A stretch of 33,869 bases of DNA from Polaribacter sp. (GCA_018608545.1 JABAZI010000047.1:1-33869); one strand, 5' to 3'. Counted from the first letter of the stretch, positions 9,891 to 17,048 are shown. The notes: generated by a model not told the origin, from the letters alone. Translations and numbers: made by a program.

Positions 9891-10255
9891 ATGGCTTTTG
9901 GGATTTTAGAGTAAAATTATGAACATTTGTTTATTTCTTAAAACTCCTTTAAACCTGTTAAAAACTCCTTTAAAACTCATGATTTTATTTTTTCATGTAG
10001 TCTTAATTTACAAATAGTATAAAATTGCTTAAAACGCTTATTTTGATTTTTTAAAAACACTTCATGGATCCTAATAATGCTGGTTTTTTCTCAATGATAA
10101 ACTAAAAGTTTCTAAATTATCTTTTGTGATTATTTTAGAATCATTAATTTTCTAATGAATCCAACTTCTAATAAGTGTATTTTAGTAAATCTATAATTTA
10201 TCATCTATTTATTATAAATACTGTAAAGGCTATATAAAATCTTAAAAAAGAGCTT
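9891..10255. other. AT-rich intergenic DNA between gyrB and the gatCAB operon
   Basis: No gene is evident here. The only structure noticed is a 14-bp direct repeat AAAACTCCTTTAAA at 9940-9953 and 9961-9974 (period 21 bp, about two helical turns), upstream of the gyrB promoter. The rest lacks hairpins or coding potential. Confidence 0.5.
9940..9974. repeat. Two copies of a 14-bp direct repeat
   Basis: AAAACTCCTTTAAA occurs at 9940-9953 and again at 9961-9974. The period of 21 bp would put the copies on the same face of the helix, as in a binding site for a dimeric or cooperative protein. It could also be chance in AT-rich DNA. Confidence 0.35.
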
Positions 10256-10283
10256 TTTGTACCGTTTATTCTATATATATTTG
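10256..10283 (+). promoter_or_regulatory. Promoter of the gatCAB-aspS operon
   Basis: TATATTTG (10276-10283) is a full match to TAnnTTTG. The best -33 candidate is TTTG at 10256-10259, 16 bp upstream, slightly shorter than the usual 19. Predicted transcription start is near 10288, about 13 nt before the leader peptide ATG. Confidence 0.55.
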
Positions 10284-10300
10284 TGACTGTATTTAAGAAC

Positions 10301-10348
10301 ATGATAAATAATAATAACAATCGTAATTTCAATAATCCTAATTTATAG
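10301..10348 (+). CDS. Asn-rich leader peptide of the gatCAB-aspS operon
   Basis: A 15-codon frame starts at ATG 10301 and ends at TAG 10346-10348: MINNNNNRNFNNPNL. Nine of its fifteen codons are Asn (eight AAT, one AAC), with five in a row at 10307-10321. It sits just after a Bacteroidota-type promoter and just before an intrinsic terminator with a competing antiterminator, the classical layout of a ribosome-mediated attenuator. The operon behind it makes Asn-tRNA(Asn), so the codon bias matches the pathway product. In AT-rich DNA a chance run of AAT codons is possible. The combination of ATG, stop, biased codons, hairpins and matching pathway makes chance unlikely. The peptide itself probably has no other function. 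Confidence 0.8.
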   Translation: MINNNNNRNFNNPNL

Positions 10349-10353
10349 GGTAA

Positions 10354-10409
10354 GAAGGTTGTTGTTTAGAAATATATAAAACCTTCCATTTTTGGAAGGT
10401 TTTTTTTTT
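10354..10409 (+). promoter_or_regulatory. Antiterminator/terminator switch controlled by Asn-tRNA supply
   Basis: Segment 2, GAAGGTT (10354-10360), is exactly complementary to AACCTTC (10380-10386), which is also the left arm of the terminator ACCTTCCA/TGGAAGGT (10381-10388 with 10393-10400, extended by A-T pairs, then T to 10409). The two hairpins cannot coexist. A ribosome that reaches the leader stop codon (10346-10348) would cover segment 2 and let the terminator form. A ribosome stalled in the Asn run (10307-10321) leaves segment 2 free to block it. A small hairpin CCTA/TAGG (10337-10340 with 10346-10349) precedes segment 2. I found no perfect hairpin that would hide segment 2 when no ribosome is present. 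Confidence 0.72.
10379..10409 (+). terminator. Attenuator terminator before gatC
   Basis: A perfect stem ACCTTCCA (10381-10388) with TGGAAGGT (10393-10400), loop TTTT, is followed by nine more T (10401-10409). It lies 17 bp before the gatC start codon, so without antitermination the whole operon would be cut off. Confidence 0.88.
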
Positions 10410-10426
10410 AATCTAAAATCAAAGAG

Positions 10427-10693
10427 ATGAGTAAAATTATGACAGTGGACATCTTGTCTAGTATTAAAGGAGCACAGCCGTCAGAAACTGTGAATACATT
10501 ATTTGAAGTAATTAAAAATGCGAATACTTCAAGTAATTCTTTTAATGATCAACATCATAATGCGGTATTTTTAGACGAATTAAGAGATGATGTTGTTTTG
10601 GATAGTTCCCCTATAGAAAAACAACTCATCATAGAGAATTTTCCTAAAGAAAAAAATGGTTTTTTAGTGGTTTCTAAAGTGATAGAAGAATAG
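10427..10693 (+). CDS. gatC: Divergent GatC-like subunit of the tRNA amidotransferase
   Basis: An 88-residue protein with two nucleotides between its stop and gatA. The C-terminal half follows the GatC pattern: LRDDVV (53-58) corresponds to the family's lReDvv, and IENFPKEKNGFLVVSKVIEE corresponds to nAP...dgff.VPkvi. A helix VNTLFEVIKNAN takes the place of the family's second helix. The usual first-helix motif (LAkLarLel) is not recognisable; residues 1-20 read MSKIMTVDILSSIKGAQPSE. GatC normally wraps as a belt around the GatA-GatB interface and stabilises the complex. I infer that this is the GatC of the operon, with a worn or replaced N-terminus. Position and C-terminus carry the call; without the neighbours it would be a hypothetical protein. 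Confidence 0.72.
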   Translation: MSKIMTVDILSSIKGAQPSETVNTLFEVIKNANTSSNSFNDQHHNAVFLDELRDDVVLDSSPIEKQLIIENFPKEKNGFLVVSKVIEE

Positions 10694-10695
10694 AT

Positions 10696-12096
10696 ATGGA
10701 GTCACAAATACATCAAATACATCAACAACTGGTTTCTGAAGAAATTACGTGTTTATCATTAGTGCAAGAAAGACTTCGTCTATTAAACACCAATAAGCAC
10801 GCGACTGTTAATTCTCTTTTAGAGAAATCTGCTATAGAGCTTGCTAAAAAAGTAGATGCTAAAATAACCTCTGGTCAAAAAATAGGTTTGTTAGAAGGGA
10901 TTCCATTTGGAATAAAAGATGTGTATATGTTACAAGGAACCTATACTTCAGCAAGTTCTAATTTCCTTAAAAAATATAAGTCCCCTTATACGGCTACTGC
11001 AATCCAAAAATTAATAGATGCTGGAGCGATTCCGATAGTAAAAGAAAATTGTGATAGTTTTGGTCATGGGTCTTCCTCAGAAAACACCATTTTTGGAGCT
11101 GTAAAAAATGCTATAAATCCAGCCTTAGTGGGCGGAGGTTCCAGTGGAGGCTCTGCGGTTAATGTAGCGAAAGATTTAACAGTATTTTCAATAGGAGGCG
11201 ATACCGGAGGTTCCGTTCGACAACCTGCAGGTTATAATAAAGTATACGGATTAAAGCCTACCTATGGAAGAATTTCACGTTTTGGATTAATGGCATATGC
11301 CTCTTCAACAGACTGTGTAGGTCCTATTGCGAAATCCATAGAAGATATACGAATTGTATTGAATGAGATCAGTGGAAAAGATACCAAAGATCAAACCACG
11401 TACTCTTCAGAAAAAATATCAAAAGAAGCTATAAGTACTGCTTCTGAAATTAAAACGGTCGGATATTTTAAAAACTTTTTAGAGACAGAGGTTATTGATC
11501 CGAAAATAAAATTAGATTTTTTTGCAACGATCGATAAAATTAAGGAAAAAGGAATAGTAGTAAAAGCGCTTGACTTTTTTGAGCCAGACACTTTAGTGTC
11601 TACTTATTATACGCTAGCCATGGCAGAAACAGCCTCGAATTTATCAAGATTAGACGGAACCAATTACGGACATAGAATTGAAGGAGATACATTAAAAGAT
11701 AGCTATTCGATAACACGTTCAGAAAATTTTTCAGAAGAAACAAAACGAAGAATCGTGGGAGGAAATCAAGTTTTATCTCAAGGTTTTTCTGATGAAATTT
11801 ACTTAAAAGGATTAAGTGTAAGAGATCAAATTGCTAAAAGTTTTGAAAATGATTTCAAAGAAGTTGACATTATTATCTCTCCCGTAACACCTAATACGCC
11901 TCCTAAAATAGGAGCTAGTTTAAAAGATCCTTTAGCAATGTATTTGTCTGATGCCTATACAGTTGGTTTCAGCTTGGGGCAATTACCAACGTTAACGGTA
12001 CCTCAAGGAACGCAAACGGGATTACAAGTTACGGCTGCAAAAAATAATGACGAACTCGTTTTTAAGTTTGCTAACTTCTTAAAAGACATAATATAA
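10696..12096 (+). CDS. gatA: Asp-tRNA(Asn)/Glu-tRNA(Gln) amidotransferase subunit GatA
   Basis: A 466-residue amidase-signature protein, slightly shorter than typical GatA (about 480). It hydrolyses glutamine (or asparagine) to supply ammonia for tRNA-bound aspartate. The catalytic Ser-cisSer-Lys triad is intact: Lys74 in GIPFGIKDV, cis-Ser149 in GGGSSGGS, and nucleophile Ser173 in GGDTGGSVRQPA, with the same spacing as I recall for S. aureus GatA (79/154/178). The region before the cis-Ser reads NCDSFGHGSSSENTIFG, where most GatA proteins have nMDEFAMGSSTEN; this is a noticeable divergence. The C-terminal part (SPVTPNTPPKIG, LPTLTVPQG) is standard. Its stop codon overlaps the ATG of the GatB-AspRS gene by one base (TAATG), so translation is probably coupled. 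Confidence 0.93.
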   Translation: MESQIHQIHQQLVSEEITCLSLVQERLRLLNTNKHATVNSLLEKSAIELAKKVDAKITSGQKIGLLEGIPFGIKDVYMLQGTYTSASSNFLKKYKSPYTATAIQKLIDAGAIPIVKENCDSFGHGSSSENTIFGAVKNAINPALVGGGSSGGSAVNVAKDLTVFSIGGDTGGSVRQPAGYNKVYGLKPTYGRISRFGLMAYASSTDCVGPIAKSIEDIRIVLNEISGKDTKDQTTYSSEKISKEAISTASEIKTVGYFKNFLETEVIDPKIKLDFFATIDKIKEKGIVVKALDFFEPDTLVSTYYTLAMAETASNLSRLDGTNYGHRIEGDTLKDSYSITRSENFSEETKRRIVGGNQVLSQGFSDEIYLKGLSVRDQIAKSFENDFKEVDIIISPVTPNTPPKIGASLKDPLAMYLSDAYTVGFSLGQLPTLTVPQGTQTGLQVTAAKNNDELVFKFANFLKDII

Positions 12097-15000
12097 TGGA
12101 ACTGAAACAATTACATGACGCATTAAAACAGCATGACTTAGAGTTGGTCATTGGTTTAGAGACTCACGTTCGATTAAATACCAAAACCAAGTTATTTTGT
12201 TCTTGTGCTAATCAAGAATTAGAAGCCCCAAATCAAAATATTTGTTCAGTTTGTACCGGTCAAATGGGGGTCTTACCTTCTATTAATAAAGAAGCAATTA
12301 AAAAGGCCATTTATTTTGGAAAAGCTGTAAAATCTTCTTTTAAAAATGAGGTGATTTCATGGGATAGAAAGCATTATGAGTATCCAGACAATCCAAAGAA
12401 TATTCAAATCACCCAGTTTCATCACCCGGTAATTCCCGACGGACAAGTTGCTTGTTTTAGAAATGATGGCTCTCAATTTACAGTCAATTTAACACAGGTT
12501 CACATTGAGGAAGACGCTGCTAAATTGATGCATGAAAAGAAAGTTTCATTAGTCGATTTTAACAAGGCGGGAGTTCCGTTAATAGAAATTGTAACAGACC
12601 CTTGTATTCGTCATATTGAAGATGCATCAATTTATGCGCAATACATTCAGAGAATTGTTCAGAATTTAAAAATATCTGAAGCCAATCTTGAAAAAGGAGA
12701 ATTTAAGTCGGATGTTTCTGTATCTCTTCGTAAAAAAAATACCACTCATTTGAATCCTCGTACAGAGATAAAAAACCTGAATTCATTTAAGTTTATGGTA
12801 GATGCTTTGAAGGAAGAAATTGAAAAGCAACTGAATTACTATACAACGCACAAAGAATTCCGACCTGAACAAACGACAGTATTGTGGGATGCAGATTTAA
12901 AGCAAACCAAAACCATGCGAACGAAAGAGTTTGAAGCGGATTACAGATTTATTTCTGAACCAGATTTACCTCTTGTGAATATCAAACAGGTAGTTGAAAG
13001 TATTGATGTTGATTTAAGCTCTTTGCCTTTTGCAGTAGAATCTATTTTGATAAAAGGAGGTGTTTTACCTCAAGACGCAAAATTTTTTACTGCTGATTCT
13101 CTGCGTTCAAAAACTTTTATAACCATTAATAATGTGATCAAGGATCCGTCTTTTGTTGCGAAAACTTTGGTAAATAATATTGGAGCAGATCAGTACAAAA
13201 GGATTCACAATATTGATCATTTAATTGAAATTTTTCAATTATTTAAATTAGAAAAAATTACTTCCGTTCTCGTTCAAAATGGAATCACATCTTATCTAAA
13301 AGATACTGCTTTTGACTATAAAAAGTATTTTGAAGAAAACACTATTTCTGACGATAAAATCACAGGAGCAGTTTTAAAAGTTATTTCTCAAAATAATCAA
13401 ATAGCAAACGATATCAAAGCAGGAAACCAAGGGAAAGCAGGAATTCTAGTTGGTAAAGTAATGGCCATTATTGGGAAAGGAGCCTCCGGAAAAGTGGTTA
13501 GACAACAAATTCTAAACAGTATTGCAGGAGGAGACTCTCAAATCTCAAAAAAAGAGGGCAATAGTCAGCAATCATCGGTTAAAAATGTCCTACAAAAAAA
13601 TAAATTTGAGGAAGAAACATTGCCTCAAATTCCAATTGTAATAAAAGAGGAATACAGAACGCACAAGATTTCTCAATTATCAGAAAGTTTCATTACGAGT
13701 GAGGTTACTTTGTCTGGTTGGGTAGCAAGTGTTCGAGATCATGGAGAATTAATTTTTATTGATCTACGAGATTCTAGCAATGAAGTTTTTCAAGTACGTT
13801 TGAGTAGAGAGACCTTCCCTAATTTAGACGAATTGGTTAAACTCAAGCCAGAAACCGTAATTATGGTTACTGGTACTGTTGTGCAAAGAAATGAAGATGA
13901 TTATAATTCAGCTTTAAGAACGGGTAAAATAGAACTTGAAACTTCCGTTTTAGAAATTTTAAATTTATCTAAAACCCTTCCTTTTGAAATAAAAAGAGCC
14001 ATAAAGACCAATGAAAATATTCGTTTTCAGTACAAATTCTTAGATCATAGAAATGAGAATGTTCGCAAAGCAATTGTAAACCGACATAAAGTAATTAAAT
14101 TGGTGCGTGATATTTTAGACAACGAAGAGTTTATAGAAATAGAAACTCCTATTTTAACTGCTGGAACAGATGAAGGAGCCAGAGAGTTTATCGTTCCTAC
14201 AAGAAAACAGGCAGGTTCTTTCTATACACTTCCTCAAGCTCCGCAGCAGTTCAAACAAATGCTAATGGTTGGTGGTTTTGAGAAATATTTTCAAATTGCA
14301 CGTTGTTTTAGGGATGAAGATTCTCGTGGAGATCGTCAACCAGAATTTACACAACTGGATATTGAAATAGCTTATGCAAGCATGCAACAAATCATCGATT
14401 TAAATACGAAAATGTTTAATGAAGTGGTTACTAAAATCTATGGAAAAAAATGGATTTTGCATCCTTTTGAAGTGATTACCTATAAAAATGCCATGGATAA
14501 ATACGGATGTGACAGGCCCGATTTGCGTTATGGTCTTCAAATGCAAGACATTACTGATATTGTAAAAGATACTACGTTTCAAATTTTTAGCAAACCTATT
14601 GAGGAGGGTGGTATTGTAAAATGTATAAGAGTTACAGCAAAAGAGCAAGGAAATAAAAGAATATCCAAAGGTCAAATTGAAAATTTAACAGCAATTGCCC
14701 AACAAAATGGTTTGGGTGGTTTGGCATATATTTTTGTAAATGAAAACGATTTACAATCTCCTATTATTAAATTTTTAGGAGAGGAAATTGCTTCCGAAAT
14801 CATAAAAACTACAGAGGCTCAAATTGGTGATATTGTATTTTTCTCAGCAGGAACTTATGCAACAGCAAATAAGGCGCTAGATGCAGTTCGTCAAGAAATG
14901 GGTCGTATTTTAAAATTGATCAATCCAAAAGAATTACGTCCAGCTTGGGTAGTAGATTTTCCAATGTTTGAAAAAACAGAAGAGGGAAGATGGACATTTA

Positions 15001-15431
15001 CCCACAATCCATTTTCTATGCCAGCACTATATGATTTAGAAAAACATATGAATGGTCAGGATGAAGAAATTGGCACCATCATTGCGCAGCAGTATGACCT
15101 GATATTAAACGGGTATGAAATTGGTGGAGGATCTGTTCGTGCGCACAAAGCAGAGATATTAGAAGCAACCTATAAGAATATGGGTTATAATAAAGAAGAA
15201 ATGATGCGAAGTGTTGGAACTATGTACAAAGCGTTTCAATACGGAGCACCCCCTCATGGAGGAATTGCATGGGGAGTAGATCGTTTAATGATGATTTTAG
15301 AAAAGAAAGCATCGATCAGAGAAGTGATGGCGTTCCCAAAAACAGGAACTTCAGAAGATTTATTATTTAACGCACCTTCTATACTGTCAGATAAAAAAGT
15401 AGAAGAGATGAATGTGAAAATTATGAGGTAA
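12096..15431 (+). CDS. GatB-aspartyl-tRNA synthetase fusion
   Basis: One uninterrupted 1111-residue frame. Residues 1 to about 480 are GatB: VIGLETHVRLNTKTKLFCSC with the zinc-type C-x-C...C-x2-C (CSVCTG), VHIEEDAAKLMHE, FNKAGVPLIEIV, TEIKNLNSFKF, SEPDLPLV, and the C-terminal YqeY-like tail ending GASGKVVRQQIL. A polar linker follows (about 480-518). From about 520 to the end is a full-length class IIb bacterial AspRS (592 residues, E. coli 590): OB-fold GWVASVRDHGELIFIDLRD, motif 1 FIEIETPIL (about 675), motif 2 FRDEDSRGDRQPEFTQLD (about 735-752), GAD insertion, and motif 3 GIAWGVDRLMMIL (about 1055). AspRS charges tRNA with Asp; GatB phosphorylates and amidates Asp on tRNA(Asn). His549 in RDHG occupies the site of E. 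coli Leu30; I recall His there in non-discriminating enzymes. The fusion would hold both steps in one chain. Confidence 0.94.
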   Translation: MELKQLHDALKQHDLELVIGLETHVRLNTKTKLFCSCANQELEAPNQNICSVCTGQMGVLPSINKEAIKKAIYFGKAVKSSFKNEVISWDRKHYEYPDNPKNIQITQFHHPVIPDGQVACFRNDGSQFTVNLTQVHIEEDAAKLMHEKKVSLVDFNKAGVPLIEIVTDPCIRHIEDASIYAQYIQRIVQNLKISEANLEKGEFKSDVSVSLRKKNTTHLNPRTEIKNLNSFKFMVDALKEEIEKQLNYYTTHKEFRPEQTTVLWDADLKQTKTMRTKEFEADYRFISEPDLPLVNIKQVVESIDVDLSSLPFAVESILIKGGVLPQDAKFFTADSLRSKTFITINNVIKDPSFVAKTLVNNIGADQYKRIHNIDHLIEIFQLFKLEKITSVLVQNGITSYLKDTAFDYKKYFEENTISDDKITGAVLKVISQNNQIANDIKAGNQGKAGILVGKVMAIIGKGASGKVVRQQILNSIAGGDSQISKKEGNSQQSSVKNVLQKNKFEEETLPQIPIVIKEEYRTHKISQLSESFITSEVTLSGWVASVRDHGELIFIDLRDSSNEVFQVRLSRETFPNLDELVKLKPETVIMVTGTVVQRNEDDYNSALRTGKIELETSVLEILNLSKTLPFEIKRAIKTNENIRFQYKFLDHRNENVRKAIVNRHKVIKLVRDILDNEEFIEIETPILTAGTDEGAREFIVPTRKQAGSFYTLPQAPQQFKQMLMVGGFEKYFQIARCFRDEDSRGDRQPEFTQLDIEIAYASMQQIIDLNTKMFNEVVTKIYGKKWILHPFEVITYKNAMDKYGCDRPDLRYGLQMQDITDIVKDTTFQIFSKPIEEGGIVKCIRVTAKEQGNKRISKGQIENLTAIAQQNGLGGLAYIFVNENDLQSPIIKFLGEEIASEIIKTTEAQIGDIVFFSAGTYATANKALDAVRQEMGRILKLINPKELRPAWVVDFPMFEKTEEGRWTFTHNPFSMPALYDLEKHMNGQDEEIGTIIAQQYDLILNGYEIGGGSVRAHKAEILEATYKNMGYNKEEMMRSVGTMYKAFQYGAPPHGGIAWGVDRLMMILEKKASIREVMAFPKTGTSEDLLFNAPSILSDKKVEEMNVKIMR

Positions 15432-15446
15432 ATTATTAAGATAAAA

Positions 15447-15477
15447 TTTGTTTAATCGAAAATCTATCTTATTTTTG
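15447..15477 (+). promoter_or_regulatory. trp operon promoter
   Basis: TTTG (15447-15450), 19 bp, then TATTTTTG (15470-15477) match the Bacteroidota consensus. Predicted start is near 15481-15484, at or just before the leader peptide ATG at 15485, so the leader mRNA is almost leaderless. An inverted repeat TAAGATA/TATCTTA (15437-15443 and 15465-15471) overlaps the promoter. Confidence 0.7.
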
Positions 15478-15484
15478 TAACCGA

Positions 15485-15532
15485 ATGAAAAATAATACAA
15501 TCAAAACTTGGTGGTGGAGCTCTCTTATCTAA
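15485..15532 (+). CDS. trpL: trp operon leader peptide
   Basis: A 15-codon frame from ATG 15485 to TAA 15530-15532 encodes MKNNTIKTWWWSSLI, with three consecutive Trp codons (15509-15517). It lies between the trp promoter and an intrinsic terminator, directly ahead of trpE. This is the classical leader peptide of a transcription attenuator; ribosome stalling at the Trp codons reports low Trp-tRNA(Trp). Its residues have no similarity to enterobacterial TrpL beyond the Trp run, as expected for a sequence read only during regulation. Confidence 0.9.
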   Translation: MKNNTIKTWWWSSLI

Positions 15533-15599
15533 TAAGTGAGAAGAAACCTATATGTATATCACATAAAAAAAGGCTTATCTCACGATAAGCCTTTTTTTT
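15521..15599 (+). promoter_or_regulatory. trp attenuator with alternative hairpins
   Basis: Segment 1 TCTCTTAT (15521-15528) can pair with segment 2 ATAAgtGAGA (15532-15541). Segment 2 GTGAGA (15536-15541) can instead pair with TCTCAC (15578-15583), the loop side of the terminator's left arm, giving an antiterminator. Stalling at the Trp codons masks segment 1 and favours the antiterminator. A ribosome that finishes at the stop codon (15530-15532) masks segment 2 and favours termination. With no ribosome, 1:2 forms and the terminator follows. All four classical segments can be placed. Confidence 0.78.
15565..15599 (+). terminator. trp attenuator terminator
   Basis: GGCTTATC (15572-15579) pairs perfectly with GATAAGCC (15584-15591), loop TCAC, extended by A-T pairs and followed by eight T (15592-15599). 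It lies 56 bp before trpE. Confidence 0.9.
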
Positions 15600-15655
15600 G
15601 GTCATTTTTTTATCAACAAATAAAACAACAATATTGAATTAATTTCATCATCATA

Positions 15656-17047
15656 ATGAAAAGAATAAAGTTTAAAACAATTCATAAAACTAAAATGGCA
15701 GATACAATTACTCCTGTAGGATTGTATTTGCGTTTTAGAGATACCTATGCAAATACACTGCTCTTGGAGAGCTCAGATTATCACAGTAAAGAGGAAAGTT
15801 TTTCTTTTATTGCCATTGATCCGGTGATCTCTGTAAAAGCAGAAAACGATCATTTGAGTTTTTCTCACAAAGGAGTTGAGTTAGAAAACCAAAAGATTGG
15901 AAGAAACTTTAATGCTATTTTTGATCGTTACAGCCAAACAATTGATTTAGATTGTTCCGAGGAGTTAAAACCATTTAACGGATTATACGGATATACAACT
16001 TATGATGCTGTTCAGTATTTTGAAAATATTTCTTTAAATGTAGAGCAAGCACCTTCTGCAATTCCTTTAATGCAATATAGTTTTTATCGCTTCATCATCG
16101 CTATTAATCACTTTAATGATGAAATGACGTTGATAGAAAATATAGAAGAAGGGACATCGTCTCGAATTAAAGAGGTGCAAACCATTATAGATGCGCAAGC
16201 ATTTAACACTCAGAAATTTGAAATTGTAGGAGAAGAGTCTTCAAATGTTACCGGAGAAGAATTTAAAGAATATGTTAGAAAAGCTAAATCCCATTGTAAA
16301 AGAGGAGATGTTTTTCAATTGGTTTTGTCGCGTCAATTTCAACAAAAATTCAAAGGAGATGAATTTAATGTTTACAGAGCGCTACGTTCTATAAACCCTT
16401 CACCTTATTTGTTTTATTTTGATTATGGGTCTTTTAAATTGATGGGGTCTTCCCCAGAGGCACAGATTAAAATTTCAGCAGAGAAAGCAATCATCAATCC
16501 TATTGCAGGAACTTTTAGAAGAACTGGAAATATGGCAGATGATATTTTATTGGGTAAAAAATTATCAGCAGATAAAAAAGAAACAGCAGAACACGTGATG
16601 TTGGTTGATCTTGCAAGAAATGATTTAAGTAAGCATGCAGACAATGTTACGGTCGATGTTTTCAAAGAAGTACAATATTTTAGCCACGTTATTCATCTGG
16701 TTTCAACAGTATCTGGAAAAATAAAGGGAAACCCTATAGAAATAGTAGGAGATACCTTTCCGGCAGGAACTTTGAGTGGGGCACCAAAATACAAGGCCAT
16801 GCAATTAATTGATCGTTATGAAAATCAATCTCGAGGATTTTATGGAGGTGCAGTAGGAATTATTGGTTTGGATCGTTCTGTGAATTTGGCAATTGCAATT
16901 CGTTCTTTTGTTAGTAAAAATAATGTTTTGTATTATCAAGCAGGAGCAGGAATTGTTATTCATTCAGATGAAGAAAAAGAATTACAAGAAGTAAATAATA
17001 AGTTAGCAGCGTTAAATAAAGCGTTGGTTTTAGCAGAAAACATTTAG
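15656..17047 (+). CDS. trpE: Anthranilate synthase component I
   Basis: A 463-residue chorismate-binding enzyme that makes anthranilate from chorismate and ammonia supplied by TrpG, the first step of tryptophan synthesis. The N-terminal feedback site LLLESSDY (35-42) is present, so tryptophan inhibition is likely. The catalytic half contains VFQLVLSRQF, SPEAQIKI, INPIAGTFRRTG, HVMLVDLARNDL, the FPAGTLSGAPK motif and GGAVGIIG. The ATG at 15656 gives a lysine-rich start; a second Met (residue 14) is possible, but the preceding residues resemble those of other flavobacterial TrpE. One nucleotide separates it from trpG. Transcription is controlled by the attenuator just upstream. Confidence 0.95.
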   Translation: MKRIKFKTIHKTKMADTITPVGLYLRFRDTYANTLLLESSDYHSKEESFSFIAIDPVISVKAENDHLSFSHKGVELENQKIGRNFNAIFDRYSQTIDLDCSEELKPFNGLYGYTTYDAVQYFENISLNVEQAPSAIPLMQYSFYRFIIAINHFNDEMTLIENIEEGTSSRIKEVQTIIDAQAFNTQKFEIVGEESSNVTGEEFKEYVRKAKSHCKRGDVFQLVLSRQFQQKFKGDEFNVYRALRSINPSPYLFYFDYGSFKLMGSSPEAQIKISAEKAIINPIAGTFRRTGNMADDILLGKKLSADKKETAEHVMLVDLARNDLSKHADNVTVDVFKEVQYFSHVIHLVSTVSGKIKGNPIEIVGDTFPAGTLSGAPKYKAMQLIDRYENQSRGFYGGAVGIIGLDRSVNLAIAIRSFVSKNNVLYYQAGAGIVIHSDEEKELQEVNNKLAALNKALVLAENI

Positions 17048-17048
17048 T

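Noticed and set aside
10301..10426. T-box riboswitch as the explanation for the gat leader
   Set aside because: The leader is far too short for a T-box, and no T-box sequence or specifier loop is seen; the Asn-rich frame explains the layout better.
14400..14675. Minus-strand 91-codon frame in the AspRS region
   Set aside because: Antisense to the conserved GAD domain and without recognisable protein features.
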